Shown: positions 1 to 10,204 of the stretch, piece after piece
How positions within the stretch are numbered: position 1 is the stretch's first letter
Layout of the letters: each line of letters begins with the position of its first letter
Origin: Geosiphon pyriformis
Lineage: Eukaryota > Glomeromycota > Glomeromycetes > Archaeosporales > Geosiphonaceae
Length of the DNA: 27,408 bases
Assembly (NCBI GenBank): GCA_016748015.1
Contig: JAAOMT010000666.1
Span: 1-27,408, forward strand
Direction: 5' to 3'
Translations under genes and position numbers: made by a program
The notes under the pieces: model-generated
What the model was told of the DNA's origin: nothing
What the model saw: only the letters and a program-made list of their open reading frames with translations
Databases searched by the model: none

Positions 1-474
1 CTCAAAGCTATGTTATTTTCTAAAATATATTAGAAAGATTATTCATTTTTTGATATTCCTTCTTTCTGTTTTAAGTTTTAATTAGAAGCAAGATCTTATT
101 GGTCCTAACCAGTAATACTCAAAGTTTCAGGTTATAGGGAAGGTTTTTGACATAAAAATTAGTTAAGGCAAATTGTCTTAGGAAGGAAAGCGCGGCACTC
201 ATATATTCGATTAAACCCTCCCACCCAGGGTTCAAACCCTGTGTGGGGCAAATCAAATATAGATAATCTGTCCGGGAAGACATAAAACTATCCGTCGATG
301 GAAGATGACGCTAATTAACCCATCTGATAAGATGTAAATCTACCCATCTGATATGATGTAAATCTTCCATCCGAAATGATGTAAAACTATGTTTTTTTTC
401 ATCCAGTATGACGTAATCCTTCTGGAACGATGCGAAGACTATCCGGCGACATTAAATAAAGGAAAATGACGTTA
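1..474 (+). repeat. Dispersed repeat copy 1, SINE-like with pol III signals
   Basis: This segment recurs in the same orientation at 26513-27020 with roughly fifteen small differences and one 33-bp indel. The copy may extend upstream of the window. It holds an A-box-like TTAGTTAAGG (159-168), a perfect B-box match GGTTCAAACCC (229-239) inside a hairpin stem (219-248), and a run of eight T at 392-399 that could end a pol III transcript. Between about 300 and 455 lies a degenerate tandem unit of about 23 bp of the form CATCYGAWATGATGTAAA. No open frame of useful length is present. The repeat status is seen directly; calling it a SINE-like non-autonomous element is inference. Confidence 0.8.
219..248 (+). 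other. Hairpin with B-box sequence in its loop (copy 1)
   Basis: The stem pairs 219-230 with 237-248 around a TTCAAA loop. One mismatch (225 against 242) and one T-G wobble at the base interrupt it. The second copy has a perfect 12-bp stem at the equivalent place, so the hairpin is kept between copies. Confidence 0.7.
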
Positions 475-1445
475 TTTTACTAATAAACTGATTAAAATCC
501 ATTCTGCTGAGTAGACCTGCAAATACGGAAACAGCAGATCCCGAAAAAATACTCCCAAGAGTAGTTCCATAGGATGTTAACATAGGAATCAATAATAGAA
601 TAGCTTTTTATTTATTCGTGATTGATATTTTAAATGGTTAAAAAAGCTAAAGTCCTCTCTCTCATTATTCTATAACTTATTAAATTCTTTTAATAAAAAA
701 TTTTTGAGTAATTTCTAGGATAACTTTCAAAATAACAGGTCTTGATTTTTTATTTTATTATTAAGATTTCTTTTATAAGCAACTATTTGTGAATTTTAAG
801 AAGATTCAAAATAACAAAATTTCTGGCGATTATCGTTTTTTACTGTATAAAATCAATCATGTCAAGAGTATTACTTCTGGATAAAAAACTTTGTATTACC
901 TTAATAAAAACAATCACTGAAATCATAGGATATTCTCGAACAAAAATTTTATCAAATAAAGTCTCATTAAAAAAATGAAACAGACATCTGCAATTAATAA
1001 TTAGTTAAAACAAAAGAAAATAATAAAATTACTTTTCAAAACAACAAATCTTAAGACTCGAATTTTCAACTTTTTTCATAGTTTAAGTATCAAGACATAA
1101 TACTACTCAACAAGCTCTAAAAAAAAAAAGGAGATATTTGTTATTATATTTAACATCCAAAGCTAAAAATTTTCGTTGAAATATATCAATTGAATGGTAG
1201 AGAATTGAAAGGTAATTTGACCTATATTGAACTTTCTTTAAATTCAAAAAGTCTGGTAAACACTATCCAAAAAAATATTATGAGAATTCTTTGATTTATC
1301 TGTACAGCAAAGTCTCTCATGCATATTTTGGAGTTAATTTTTATTAATTTTAATTGTTTTATTAAAGGATTCAATTTTTAGAACTGTTTATCATAAAATC
1401 TTTGCCATTTATGCAATAATAAATTTCAAAACAATGTGTCAGTGC

Positions 1446-1480
1446 AAATTCCAAATTCCAAATTCCAAATTCCAAATTCC
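1446..1480. repeat. (AAATTCC)5 microsatellite
   Basis: Five perfect 7-bp units in tandem. Confidence 0.95.
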
Positions 1481-1552
1481 AAGGACCTGCTATTAATCAT
1501 TTTTAATATTTTGATGTTTCAAACATATATATATAAAAACGTGTTAAATAGA

Positions 1553-1580
1553 ATATATATATATATATAATATATATATA
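1553..1580. repeat. (AT)n tract
   Basis: Nearly uninterrupted AT dinucleotide tract; a shorter one lies at about 1524-1535. Confidence 0.9.
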
Positions 1581-2128
1581 CTGTTTTAGTACATTTCTTT
1601 TTGGAAAATGATGAATACGAATATATTTTAAATAGTCTTTTTATTATTAACATTTTTTATTTTAGCACTGTTCTTTTTGAAAATAAATTGCAAGTATTTA
1701 TATATATATATATTTGAAATTTTCAACTTGTGTTAATTGGATCAGATAAATTCTTTGTCTAATTTTTATTTATTTTACGGGTAAAAGCTATTTTGGTGAA
1801 CAAATATAAAAAATATGTGGTCAAAAAAAAACAACCAAAAAACAATGGGTAAACAGACACCTATAGAATTATTTTTAAATTAGTGAACTAAAAAAAGGAT
1901 TTAAGTTTTTTTTATTTATTGATATTAGAATAACTTGATTTTTTATTGGAAACTCGTTTGACCACATGTAATTGATTTAAAAACACCAATAGTAATTAGA
2001 TTTTTTTTTTTAAAAATATGCTTTTTTTGTTAATAGGGGTAAATTAAATTCAGCCTAAAATTGGTATTACAACATATTTATTTATATATTATGCATGAAA
2101 TCTTAATCGACACAGCATTTGTGATGAA

Positions 2129-2130
<2 letters not shown>

Positions 2131-2157
<27 letters not shown>
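2131..2157. repeat. (TTTA)n microsatellite
   Basis: Tandem TTTA units, almost seven copies. Confidence 0.95.
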
Positions 2158-2159
<2 letters not shown>

Positions 2160-2222
2160 TGAAAATTGAAAACTTATTGTCTATACAAAGGTCAAGATTT
2201 CAGAATTCTATTGTTATATATA

Positions 2223-2326
2223 ATTCAAAATTTTCATTGATATTCGATTCAAAATTTTTCATTGATTTATGATTCAAAATTTTCATTGATATTCAAATTC
2301 AAAATTAAAACTCAAATTCAAAATTG
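2223..2326. repeat. Degenerate minisatellite, about 23-bp unit
   Basis: Three units of the form ATTCAAAATTTTCATTGAT with variable spacers, followed by shorter ATTCAAAATT pieces. The array is imperfect and non-coding. Confidence 0.8.
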
Positions 2327-4239
2327 AGTTTTCGGAAATTTTTTATTGCTTCAATGAATCTTGTATAATATTATTATTATTATTAAAATTTAACCCTGAA
2401 CTTCTTCAAATGAAACATGTTTTTTTTTTCATAGAGAGAGTATTTGGAAAGATTTTCAGAAAAATTTCTTAAAGTCAAAACTATGATCTCAAATTAAATT
2501 AGAATTGTCAATCATAAGTTTTTATATGAAGAAAGTATCTTATATATATATATATATGATTATTATTATTTAACATTGAATATTTTGTGAATGTAGAAAA
2601 TTTTTGAAACTTTCTAAACTAATTAATTATATTCATAAATGGAAAATTTTTGCATAGATGCACTGCTAAAAAATAATGAGAAAACTATATGATTTTTCTT
2701 AATAATGTAAAGGCGGTTATTCATTTAATTGGTATTGCATTAATTTCAATAATAACTTAAATCTATAAATAGTATTATGTTCAAGTTAAACCTAACCAAT
2801 TAAACTCATTTTTCGAATAGTACCAAACATATTGAGCACATTGAACCAATATCTTTTGATTCAAGGTTTTGCTCTTGGAATTGTAAAAAAAAAAAAAAAA
2901 TTTTTTTGACACACAGGCATACAAAATTTATTTACCCTCCATGTGAATTTATTAAAACTGAATCATCATATTAAAGAAAATAATTTGAAAAAGAAGGGCT
3001 TACTTATAGTTTTAAAGAAAATAAACAGATTATTAAAGTCAACATTTATTTAAGTATTGACTTTTCTTTTAAACCTTGTATATACTGATATGGTGTATTA
3101 CCAATTTTTTTTTTCCTACTTCGATGAGAGAATGCAAACTATTTAATTATCTCTTTAATTATGATTAAAACTTGATTTTTGTATTGAATCCGAGCTATAT
3201 CATTATAATTATTAAAAAAGATTGGTGCATAAGAAAATTAATGAACTCTAATGTGAGTAAGTAGAAGCTATAAAAAATGAAGTTTTGTCTCAGCATTTGA
3301 ATTATTGGTATAGATCTGGGAATGTTTTCAAAAGAGTTTTATAAAAGAATTAAGAAATAGAAAATTGAATATAAAAATTTTAAAAATAGTACTCAATTGT
3401 ATACCTTTTAACGTGAAAAATTTTGAATAACGAATGGGAATTGCTAATAATTATTATTTAATAATTATTTAATCTAATTCTCAATTTTTAATATCAAATA
3501 TTTTGACACCAAACTCTATTTCAGTGGCGGAAAAGAAGCATGTTTGTACACTAAACTTTTAGGACGTGGAACCCTACTCAACATAAATGTAAAAAATCTT
3601 GCTTCTGTATCCCTAAAATTTTTTATCTCTTATCTCATTAATGACATAATTCTTACAAATGATAGATTAAATATATATATAATTAGAAAGAGAGGGGGAC
3701 CACAGTTATTTTAAATTTTTTTAAAAGATTTTGTATAAAAATATATAAAACTAAATAATAATTTGATCAATTTGGTTTATAAAATGAGAAATGTATTATC
3801 TTTAATAAATAAAATTAAAAACCTCTATTTTTTGGATTTTATTGTGTACCCGTTTACCTTTTTCACTCTTTTTTGAGGGTATTCAATCTTTTCTTCGTTG
3901 AAATTTAGACATATATGTATAAGAAAGTTAGAGGAAAAATTCCTTTACACCGTCGTCGTCGTCAACGGGTAACTAGTGTAATACCGAATTGTTTGGGTAG
4001 TTGCTATAACATTTACACCTTTCACTTTCACCGAGTTCTGTTTGGATTTCATTTCTAGGCCAGTTTCCACTTTTCTTTCCTTTTCTTTTAATTGAGTAAA
4101 ATTGAAGTTTATTTTGCTAAATCACGAGTTTTTATTAATTCATACACAACAAAACACACAACACAAAACTCATTTTATTTAAATATTTTCTTGTTTTTTT
4201 TTGTTTATAATAAGATTAATCAGTCTTAGATTTAAAAAA

Positions 4240-5700
4240 ATGAGTCCTGTTCTAAAAGGAAACCCGAATTACTTAAAATTGCCGGAAATCTGGTTGAAAC
4301 ATATTTTTGATTTTTCTGCCGATTCAAATCAAGCCAAAATTTACAATCAACAAAATCGCCATCTACATTCACGTAGAGCTGTTGACACAAAGGATGAAAA
4401 AAATGCTTTAAAAGATGAAAAAAATGCTGTAAAGGATGAAAAAAAGCCTCAAAAGGATGAAAAAAAGGAAACCAATGGAAATAATGATCAATCCAATGTT
4501 CAACCTTCTACAAGTCCCAACAATGATAGCAACAGCAACAACAACAGCAACAATAACAGCAACAACAACATCAATACCAACTCCAACTCCAACATCAATA
4601 CCAACACCAACACCAACACCAACACCAACACCAACACCAACACCAACACCAACACCAACACCAACACCAACACCAACACCAACACCAATACCAACACCAA
4701 TACCAACACCAACACCAACAACGACAACAACGGCAGCACAAACTTATCTAATAATAGCCAAAATATAAATGGTGGCAGCAATGATGGTATAAGCAACGGG
4801 AAAGATATCAACAGTTCTAGTAGTCATAACACTAACCAAATTCCCTCCTCATCTTCTCAAAAATTGGAATCAATATCGACCCCGGTTTCTTTATCATTTC
4901 CATCAGATATTAAAAAACAATCGGACAATAACAATTCCCCATATAATTCTTCATCCGACCATATTGCCTCCCTTTCTATAGAACCAATATCCCCGTCCTC
5001 GTCCTCTCCGTACCCTCCCTCTAAAGATAACATATCATCATCATCATCATCTAATGATCAAAATCCAACTTTAGACACTCATTCTTCGAATTCCACAAAT
5101 TATGCTTACATTGTGGCACCCATTTCAATAATTTTTGCAGTCGCTGGATTTTTATTGTTATTCAAAAAAAGGAAGTTCCTGAAGAGCCGATTAAGTAAAA
5201 GTTTCACAATCTATCAAAAAAATACTTATTTCAACATTGAAAATCGTCGATTCCACGAAATAAACGAAGATTGCGAAGAAGAGTTGACATCAGCAGAAGA
5301 TACCCCCGAAATTACAAAACCTCCCATCGCGCAAATCTCTAATAGAGTTTCCAATTCCGTTCTGGTTCCAAATGAATCTCATAATATTTCTCATAATCAG
5401 GTTGATACATCACAGGAATCACTGTACTACAGGGCAGACTTTAATAATCGAATGAGTAGTAGTGCACCTGCAGCTACTTCCACTCTAATGGAAAACCGAA
5501 AAACATCAAAATATAAACAAAATAGTAGTAATATCACAGATCGTACTTCATCAATACATTGTGATAGTCCGACGTTGCACGAACTCGCAAACCCATTTGA
5601 TACTGATGATTCTTCGGCTGATGAAGGGGTGGATGATGAGGTTTTTGATGTGTTAGTCATGCCAAGGAAACCAGTTAATTGGGTAGAGTGTATGAGGTAG
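4240..5700 (+). CDS. Single-pass membrane protein with Asn/Thr/Ser-rich stalk
   Basis: The start is the ATG at 4240, with A at -3; the open frame extends upstream only through non-ATG codons. The product is 486 aa. Residues about 49-76 hold four Lys-Asp-Glu-Lys repeats from a 21-bp DNA unit. Residues about 90-165 are Asn-rich and then an alternating Asn-Thr tract, followed by a Ser-rich region to about 285. A single hydrophobic helix spans about 289-308 and ends in KKRK, which by the positive-inside rule puts the C-terminal 175 residues in the cytosol. The layout (Ser/Thr/Asn-rich outer region, one helix, basic stop, cytosolic tail) resembles fungal cell-wall sensors of the Mid2/Wsc kind, but no cysteine-rich WSC domain is present and no N-terminal signal peptide is evident. 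The helix could be a reverse signal anchor, or an upstream exon may be missing. Function unknown. Confidence 0.75.
   Translation: MSPVLKGNPNYLKLPEIWLKHIFDFSADSNQAKIYNQQNRHLHSRRAVDTKDEKNALKDEKNAVKDEKKPQKDEKKETNGNNDQSNVQPSTSPNNDSNSNNNSNNNSNNNINTNSNSNINTNTNTNTNTNTNTNTNTNTNTNTNTNTNTNTNTNTNTNTNNDNNGSTNLSNNSQNINGGSNDGISNGKDINSSSSHNTNQIPSSSSQKLESISTPVSLSFPSDIKKQSDNNNSPYNSSSDHIASLSIEPISPSSSSPYPPSKDNISSSSSSNDQNPTLDTHSSNSTNYAYIVAPISIIFAVAGFLLLFKKRKFLKSRLSKSFTIYQKNTYFNIENRRFHEINEDCEEELTSAEDTPEITKPPIAQISNRVSNSVLVPNESHNISHNQVDTSQESLYYRADFNNRMSSSAPAATSTLMENRKTSKYKQNSSNITDRTSSIHCDSPTLHELANPFDTDDSSADEGVDDEVFDVLVMPRKPVNWVECMR
4574..4722. repeat. Coding (ACCAAC)n hexanucleotide array
   Basis: Tandem ACCAAC units, perfect in the middle (about 4600-4687) and with point variants at both ends. 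In the gene frame it encodes alternating Asn and Thr. It creates spurious open frames of Thr-Pro on the plus strand and Leu-Val on the minus strand. Confidence 0.95.
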
Positions 5701-6541
5701 CAAATTTTCTAGTTTGCAAACTGTAAATAATAACAAGATTGTAAAATATTTCCAAGCTCTTGAGTGTTTTTTTTTTACTTTGAAATAGATGAATTTCTTT
5801 GATATCAATTTTTTCATGTATGCTAAGAATGATTGTTTGTTGACACATTTTTGTAAAATTCATTTTATTTGAAATATTTCAATCCACTACAGACAAGATG
5901 AAATTGTCTTGAAAAATATCATTTTTATTGATTTGAAAACAAGATTTACTTGACTTCAAAATAATCCACTCATTTACAGCTTGGGAATTGGAATCGAATC
6001 GAATCGAACAAGCCGCAATCTAAAAAAAATTGTTTTCATGATATTTATTAAACACTTTTGATATTCTTCTTTTGGTATGAGATTCAAAGCCTCATAACAA
6101 AAGATTTTAAAAGCCTCCCCAAACAACAAAAAGAATTTTTCTTATTTCTCCAGTTTGTGTTACTATTCTATGTTTGATTTTCACTAGTGAGACTTTGGGC
6201 CCTTACTATGTATAGGATGGGATTAACCTTATTCATCGATTACTGACCTTCGAATATTAATGAATACGTTTCACAGTTGGTCAGGGAAAAAATTCATAAA
6301 AAATTTCCTAAACACATATAACTACCAAATTCTCCCTTCCTCTTATCTTCTCTTTCTCTTATCTTCTCTTTCTCTTTCTCTTTCTCCTTCTCCTTCTTCT
6401 TCATCTTCTTCTTCTTCTTCTATAATTCAATTTATAATTTTTATTTCGTCAACGTTTAATTATAAAATTAATTTCAGAACTAACCACGAAATATTACTTT
6501 AGCTTAAAGCTATCCCTTTTTAAAATTATTTTGATAAAAAT
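5701..6541. other. Intergenic spacer with polypyrimidine tract
   Basis: No gene is seen. A (GAATC)n stretch sits near 5993-6007. A CT-rich tract (TCTTTC/CTTCTT units) covers 6330-6420, about 120 bases before the next start codon; it may be a promoter element of the kind seen in fungal genes, or simply a microsatellite. The open frame at 6260-6502 is the translation of this tract and is not taken as a gene. Confidence 0.6.
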
Positions 6542-7663
6542 ATGTTTCAATTGTCCTTGGTTGCCAAAATTATCTTAATATCTAGCATAATTCATTCAAT
6601 TATTGGCATCACGATTGAAGCTGTTCTAACTAAGCTTAAAAATGAAAAACCGTACGCGAACAGTGGAGAATTGGAGGCAGACCTAATTTACCAAATAATG
6701 TAAGACTTGAAAACTTTGAACCCATTTTTTTTACATAATACTGACAATTTATCATCTGGGAAATGTAAACGCCCTAGGTTTATGTTTTCGTTAATTTTTC
6801 AGATAATCTTAGTGGTAGATGCACTATGGCGGCGCAATTCAATTCAGCTGGTAGCCTTGGTAATCTTTAATTTGCTATCAGTGGGATATGCCGGTCTTCA
6901 AATATATCGACAGGAAAGATCGGAAGAAGAAATAATTGAAATAAATAAAAAAAATGAAGAAAATGAAGAAAATGAAGAAATGGATACAATTGAAGCACTT
7001 GAATACTCCCTTATCAGTCTAGTAAGCGTATTCTCAATATTATTTGGCTATCTCGCATACAAATTAACAATTCAATTTGGCTGGGAGAATTATAAAAATT
7101 ATTCAGCCGACATCCGGATCCGAAATGCTTATAAAGCATCAAATATCCTACAAACCTTAATCAAATTGGACGCTTTCTTCATCTTGTGCTACGCTGTTCA
7201 ATTGATCCCATCTAGAAAACTCGGCTATCCAGAATCTACCACAGAGATTGTGTTAATATTTGTTATTGGGTTCTTAATGTTGGTACTGGCTTGGTACGCG
7301 TTGAGACGTGAACAAAAATATGCCATGCTTGTGTTGAACATAATATTGGGCGGAACTACAATATATCTGACGTATCGTTGCGTTCGTGTCAATATAAAGC
7401 GAGACCCGGCAAATGATCCGTACAAGTTTACCCGTCGTTCCTTGACCTTCTCTTTGACAACAACATTGTTATCTGTGATTGCGACAATGGCATATGCTAT
7501 TTTGTGCTTTAGGAACTTTTGGCGTGGAACTTACGTACTTACTGTGTTTGACATGGATTGTCCTGATAATATACCAACCACAGGCAAAATTTCAAGGCGG
7601 CAAATGCAACAGATCCAGAATCGAGACTCAAAACAACAGAAATTCCAGATCGCTATTGATTGA
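6542..7663 (+). CDS. UPF0658 family Golgi-type multi-pass membrane protein
   Basis: Two exons, 6542-6699 and 6778-7663, join across a 78-bp intron that starts GTAAGA, has a CTGAC branch site at 6741-6745 and ends CTAG. The spliced frame gives 347 aa. A later AG at 6801-6802 would place an in-frame stop, so 6777 is the supported acceptor. About eight hydrophobic segments are visible: two flank the intron junction, one follows at about residues 76-98, and the others lie C-terminal to a Glu/Asn-rich loop (NEENEENEE). The central motif FGWENYKNYSADIRIRNAY followed by LIKLDAFF matches what I recall of the fungal UPF0658 family (fission yeast SPAC1952.10c type), whose members are reported in the Golgi. 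Biochemical activity of the family is not established. Convergent with the Sel1 gene at 8459. Confidence 0.8.
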
Positions 7664-8458
7664 TCGCTTTATTTGTAAGAGCGAGTAATTATCTCAATCT
7701 ACAACGTCTTTTTTTATACGTGAGGAATTTGGGATGAGAAATCTATTGTGCATACACATATTCTCAAGGGACATGATATATCTTTTCTATGATTCATTAT
7801 CTCATTATTTATTAGCTAATCTATTTTGGTAGAGAGCTTTCTCATATTCAACATTTTTAATATGGATGATTTCAATCCATGAAATTTCAAAAAAACTCAC
7901 ACCTAAGAATTTCGGGCCTAAGAACTTTGAAAGACCTGATGATGCATAAGCCCTTTTCAAATCATTTTTGATTGACTGTTTACTCCTTTTAAACTGAAGG
8001 TTACTGGATTTGTTGTGGCTACAAATTTGATTCAGCCGAGCTAGAAAAAGAATTAATTAATCAAATTTTAGATGTCCTAATTATAAAATTCCTGGCTTCA
8101 CATTTCAATCTTGCTAGTATCAATCGACAATTTTGAGAAATTTAATGAGATCTCGGATTCATAGATTGAATCAATTGATTCATTACCTCGACTTGCCTGT
8201 TTATTTTGTAAACGATCAAATATTTCCAAGGAAAATTCAGAATTTAAAACAATAAACATAACATACAGTATAGTCTAATTTAGCGAATTGGGAAATTTTC
8301 AAATTTAATGTTTTATTTGAATCAAGTAAAAATAAAATGATTACAATAAGTAATTTCGTAAGAAGATAAAAATAAAAAAAATTTAAACAACCAACCTAGA
8401 AATTCGCCTTTAGAATGCGCAAGAAAAAACATCCTTCGCCAATCATATCGCTATCCAC
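7664..8458. other. Intergenic spacer between convergent genes
   Basis: AT-rich, no open frame, repeat or RNA gene recognised. It holds the 3' untranslated regions of the genes on either side. Confidence 0.6.
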
Positions 8459-9459
8459 TCAAGACTTGAATATGACCGTAATCCAATGATGTGCCTCCTC
8501 TTCACCATTTTGCAGCGCCAAGTTGTAGAATCGTATAGCTGAATGTATATCCTTAGGCAGCCCAATCCCATTCCGATAAATGTACCCAAGATTAAGTTGA
8601 GCTAACTTATTTTGAGCCGCGGCGGCAATATGGTAGCACCAAAACGCCTTTTTCCAATTTAAATTTGTCCCAACTCCATAAAAGTAACAAGTGCCCAAAA
8701 GTGTTCGAGCTTCATAGTATCCCGCCTCGGCTGCTTTTTCGTATAGTTTGATTGCTATATAACTTTTTGGGTTTGTCCCGATCCTTTTGGTTTTTAATGA
8801 AATTATAAACATTGATAAAATTACAGCAATCTTAAAACTTTCTCATTATAGTAAAAAGGTTACCCTTCTTTGTAACAAAAAGCAAGACTGGATTGACCAA
8901 AAGCATTGCCTGCTTCAGCAGACATTTGGAACCATGCAAATGCTTTTTGATGATTAACTTCTGTACCTTCACCTGTTTCATAAACTCAAATTCAGTACCC
9001 ATAGAATATTTTTGAAGCCAATGAAATAAGGCTCTAGTTTTAATTGCAATCTTAATAATAAATACCATATAGATAGGAATATCCAACCTCATTTTGTGCC
9101 AAAGAATCACCATTTTTCGCTGCCAATTCATACCAATAAAAAGCTCGATTTAAATCATATTTCACACCGATTCCGTGCTTGATTACGAACCCTAACACCG
9201 GAAAATACTCATACTGATTTCGCTTTCGATATGCCGCCTGAAAAACGTGATATGGGTCTAGCCTATTATCCTGTAACCACTTTTTGATATCGCATAGAGT
9301 GTATTTATCAGATTTAAATTGATCTTTCGCGTCTCTAAAGATTCGCAATAACTCGTCCGCTACATATGTTTCTGCATCAGATTTTATAGAAAGAGCGGTT
9401 GAAGATTCGATCGAATTTTTCTCATTTGATGTAGTTGTTAGATAGTGGATGGGTGTCAT
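8459..9459 (-). CDS. Sel1-repeat protein, possibly decaying
   Basis: Model: exons 9459-9066, 8984-8864 and 8783-8459, giving 279 aa. The second intron (80 bp, GTAACC..AAAG) is well supported, because it restores the Sel1 repeat YKEG-IGTNPKS exactly. The first intron (9065-8985, 81 bp, GT..GAG) keeps the frame but removes a stretch that, in another frame, still reads RALFHWLQK, the core of a Sel1 repeat. So either this is a real intron over a dead repeat, or the gene is a pseudogene with two compensating frameshifts. Residues 1-85 are a helical leader; after that come about four Sel1 units with the usual LGxxYxxGxGV and KAxxWY signatures. Sel1 repeats are alpha/alpha superhelical adaptor modules. 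The leader resembles that of the second Sel1 gene in this window. Partner and pathway are unknown. Confidence 0.65.
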
Positions 9460-10204
9460 TGATTCGGTAAAAAGACTGTTAAAGAAGGTAAAACAATTGG
9501 AAAGGAATTATTTTAACAACTAGACGTTCGGTACTTGTTTTTCCGATCTCACCAAAAAAGGAAATCTGTGTTCAAATCTACCACACTTGCTAAAAAATTT
9601 GACCCACGCCTTTCTAGAAATCTCTGGGGTTCGAGCAATTGTGTCACCAGGCTAACCTCGATCAAGATAATGGCTTGGCAATAGTAAGTCTTTCTTACAA
9701 AAGTTACTTTTTACTTCACCTAATTAGACTACTAGATTTTCTTCCAACTCTTTCTATAAATAAAATTGAATTGAAACCTCTGATAATGATAAAGGCACAA
9801 TTTTTACGTCATTACGATCAATTCGAAATGTGAATTTAAAGTACTTGACCGTCTGAAATAGAATACCCATTCTGGCTCGCTTCTTCCATTAGCTTTATTC
9901 ACCATACTTTTACGGCATTTGCTTTTGCGCTCGCCATTTCCTGTTTCAAAGTATATACATTCAAAGGGAGCTCTGTGAGAAGTGACATATAGAAAAAAGT
10001 CCTATCGCATTTATATTGAAGAAATTCTTGTGAGAAAATTTTTTCACCTCTAGTTTCGATAGGAAGCTTTGCCAATTAGATAGTTTCACAAATTCTCAAA
10101 ATTGGGGATTTCCTCATTGTTCGATTATTTATCAATTTTTTTTTTACCGGACAAAAAATTTCGCTACCCATTTTGGAGCTAAAGGCTTGAATCCTTCTTC
10201 CTCA
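9460..10204. other. Spacer with short coding-like segments on the minus strand
   Basis: No complete gene can be built. On the minus strand, two segments look coding: about 10206-10144 (reads GFKPLAPKWVAKFF and then meets a GTAAAA donor-like site) and about 9967-9842 (follows a CACAG acceptor-like site and reads YTLKQEMASAKANAV, then an in-frame TGA, then MEEASQNGYSISDGQVL). They may be alternative 3' exons or remnants. The plus-strand frame at 9639-9833 has no ATG-led coding signal. Confidence 0.3.

Larger units (their letters stand above)
475..4239. other. AT-rich spacer without a recognisable gene
   Basis: No credible coding gene is visible on either strand. The stretch holds simple repeats (listed separately), AT dinucleotide tracts, homopolymer runs such as the A/T run near 2885-2907, and a (GTC)n tract near 3952-3965. 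A short coding-like segment on the minus strand at about 481-594 is discussed in the findings. The last few hundred bases before 4240 probably contain the promoter and 5' leader of the next gene, but no specific element can be named. Confidence 0.6.

Noticed and set aside
159-248. Intact tRNA gene inside the dispersed repeat
   Set aside because: No acceptor stem or anticodon arm can be formed; the T-arm-like part is a 12-bp hairpin with a six-base loop.
3521-3540. CAGTGGCGGAA resembling a DNA transposon end
   Set aside because: No matching inverted end, target duplication or transposase remnant was found.
4436-4811. Long open frames of Thr-Pro (plus) and Leu-Val (minus)
   Set aside because: They are the hexanucleotide array read in other frames; the Asn-Thr frame continues into a membrane helix and cytosolic tail, the others do not.
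6260-6502. 80-codon plus-strand frame
   Set aside because: Its middle is the translation of a CT-rich microsatellite and the ends show no family motif.
9628-9638. GGTTCGAG resembling a tRNA T-loop
   Set aside because: The closing CC of the B box is missing and no tRNA cloverleaf can be drawn around it.
9639-9833. 64-codon plus-strand frame
   Set aside because: It starts at a non-ATG codon in poor context and has no recognisable motif.
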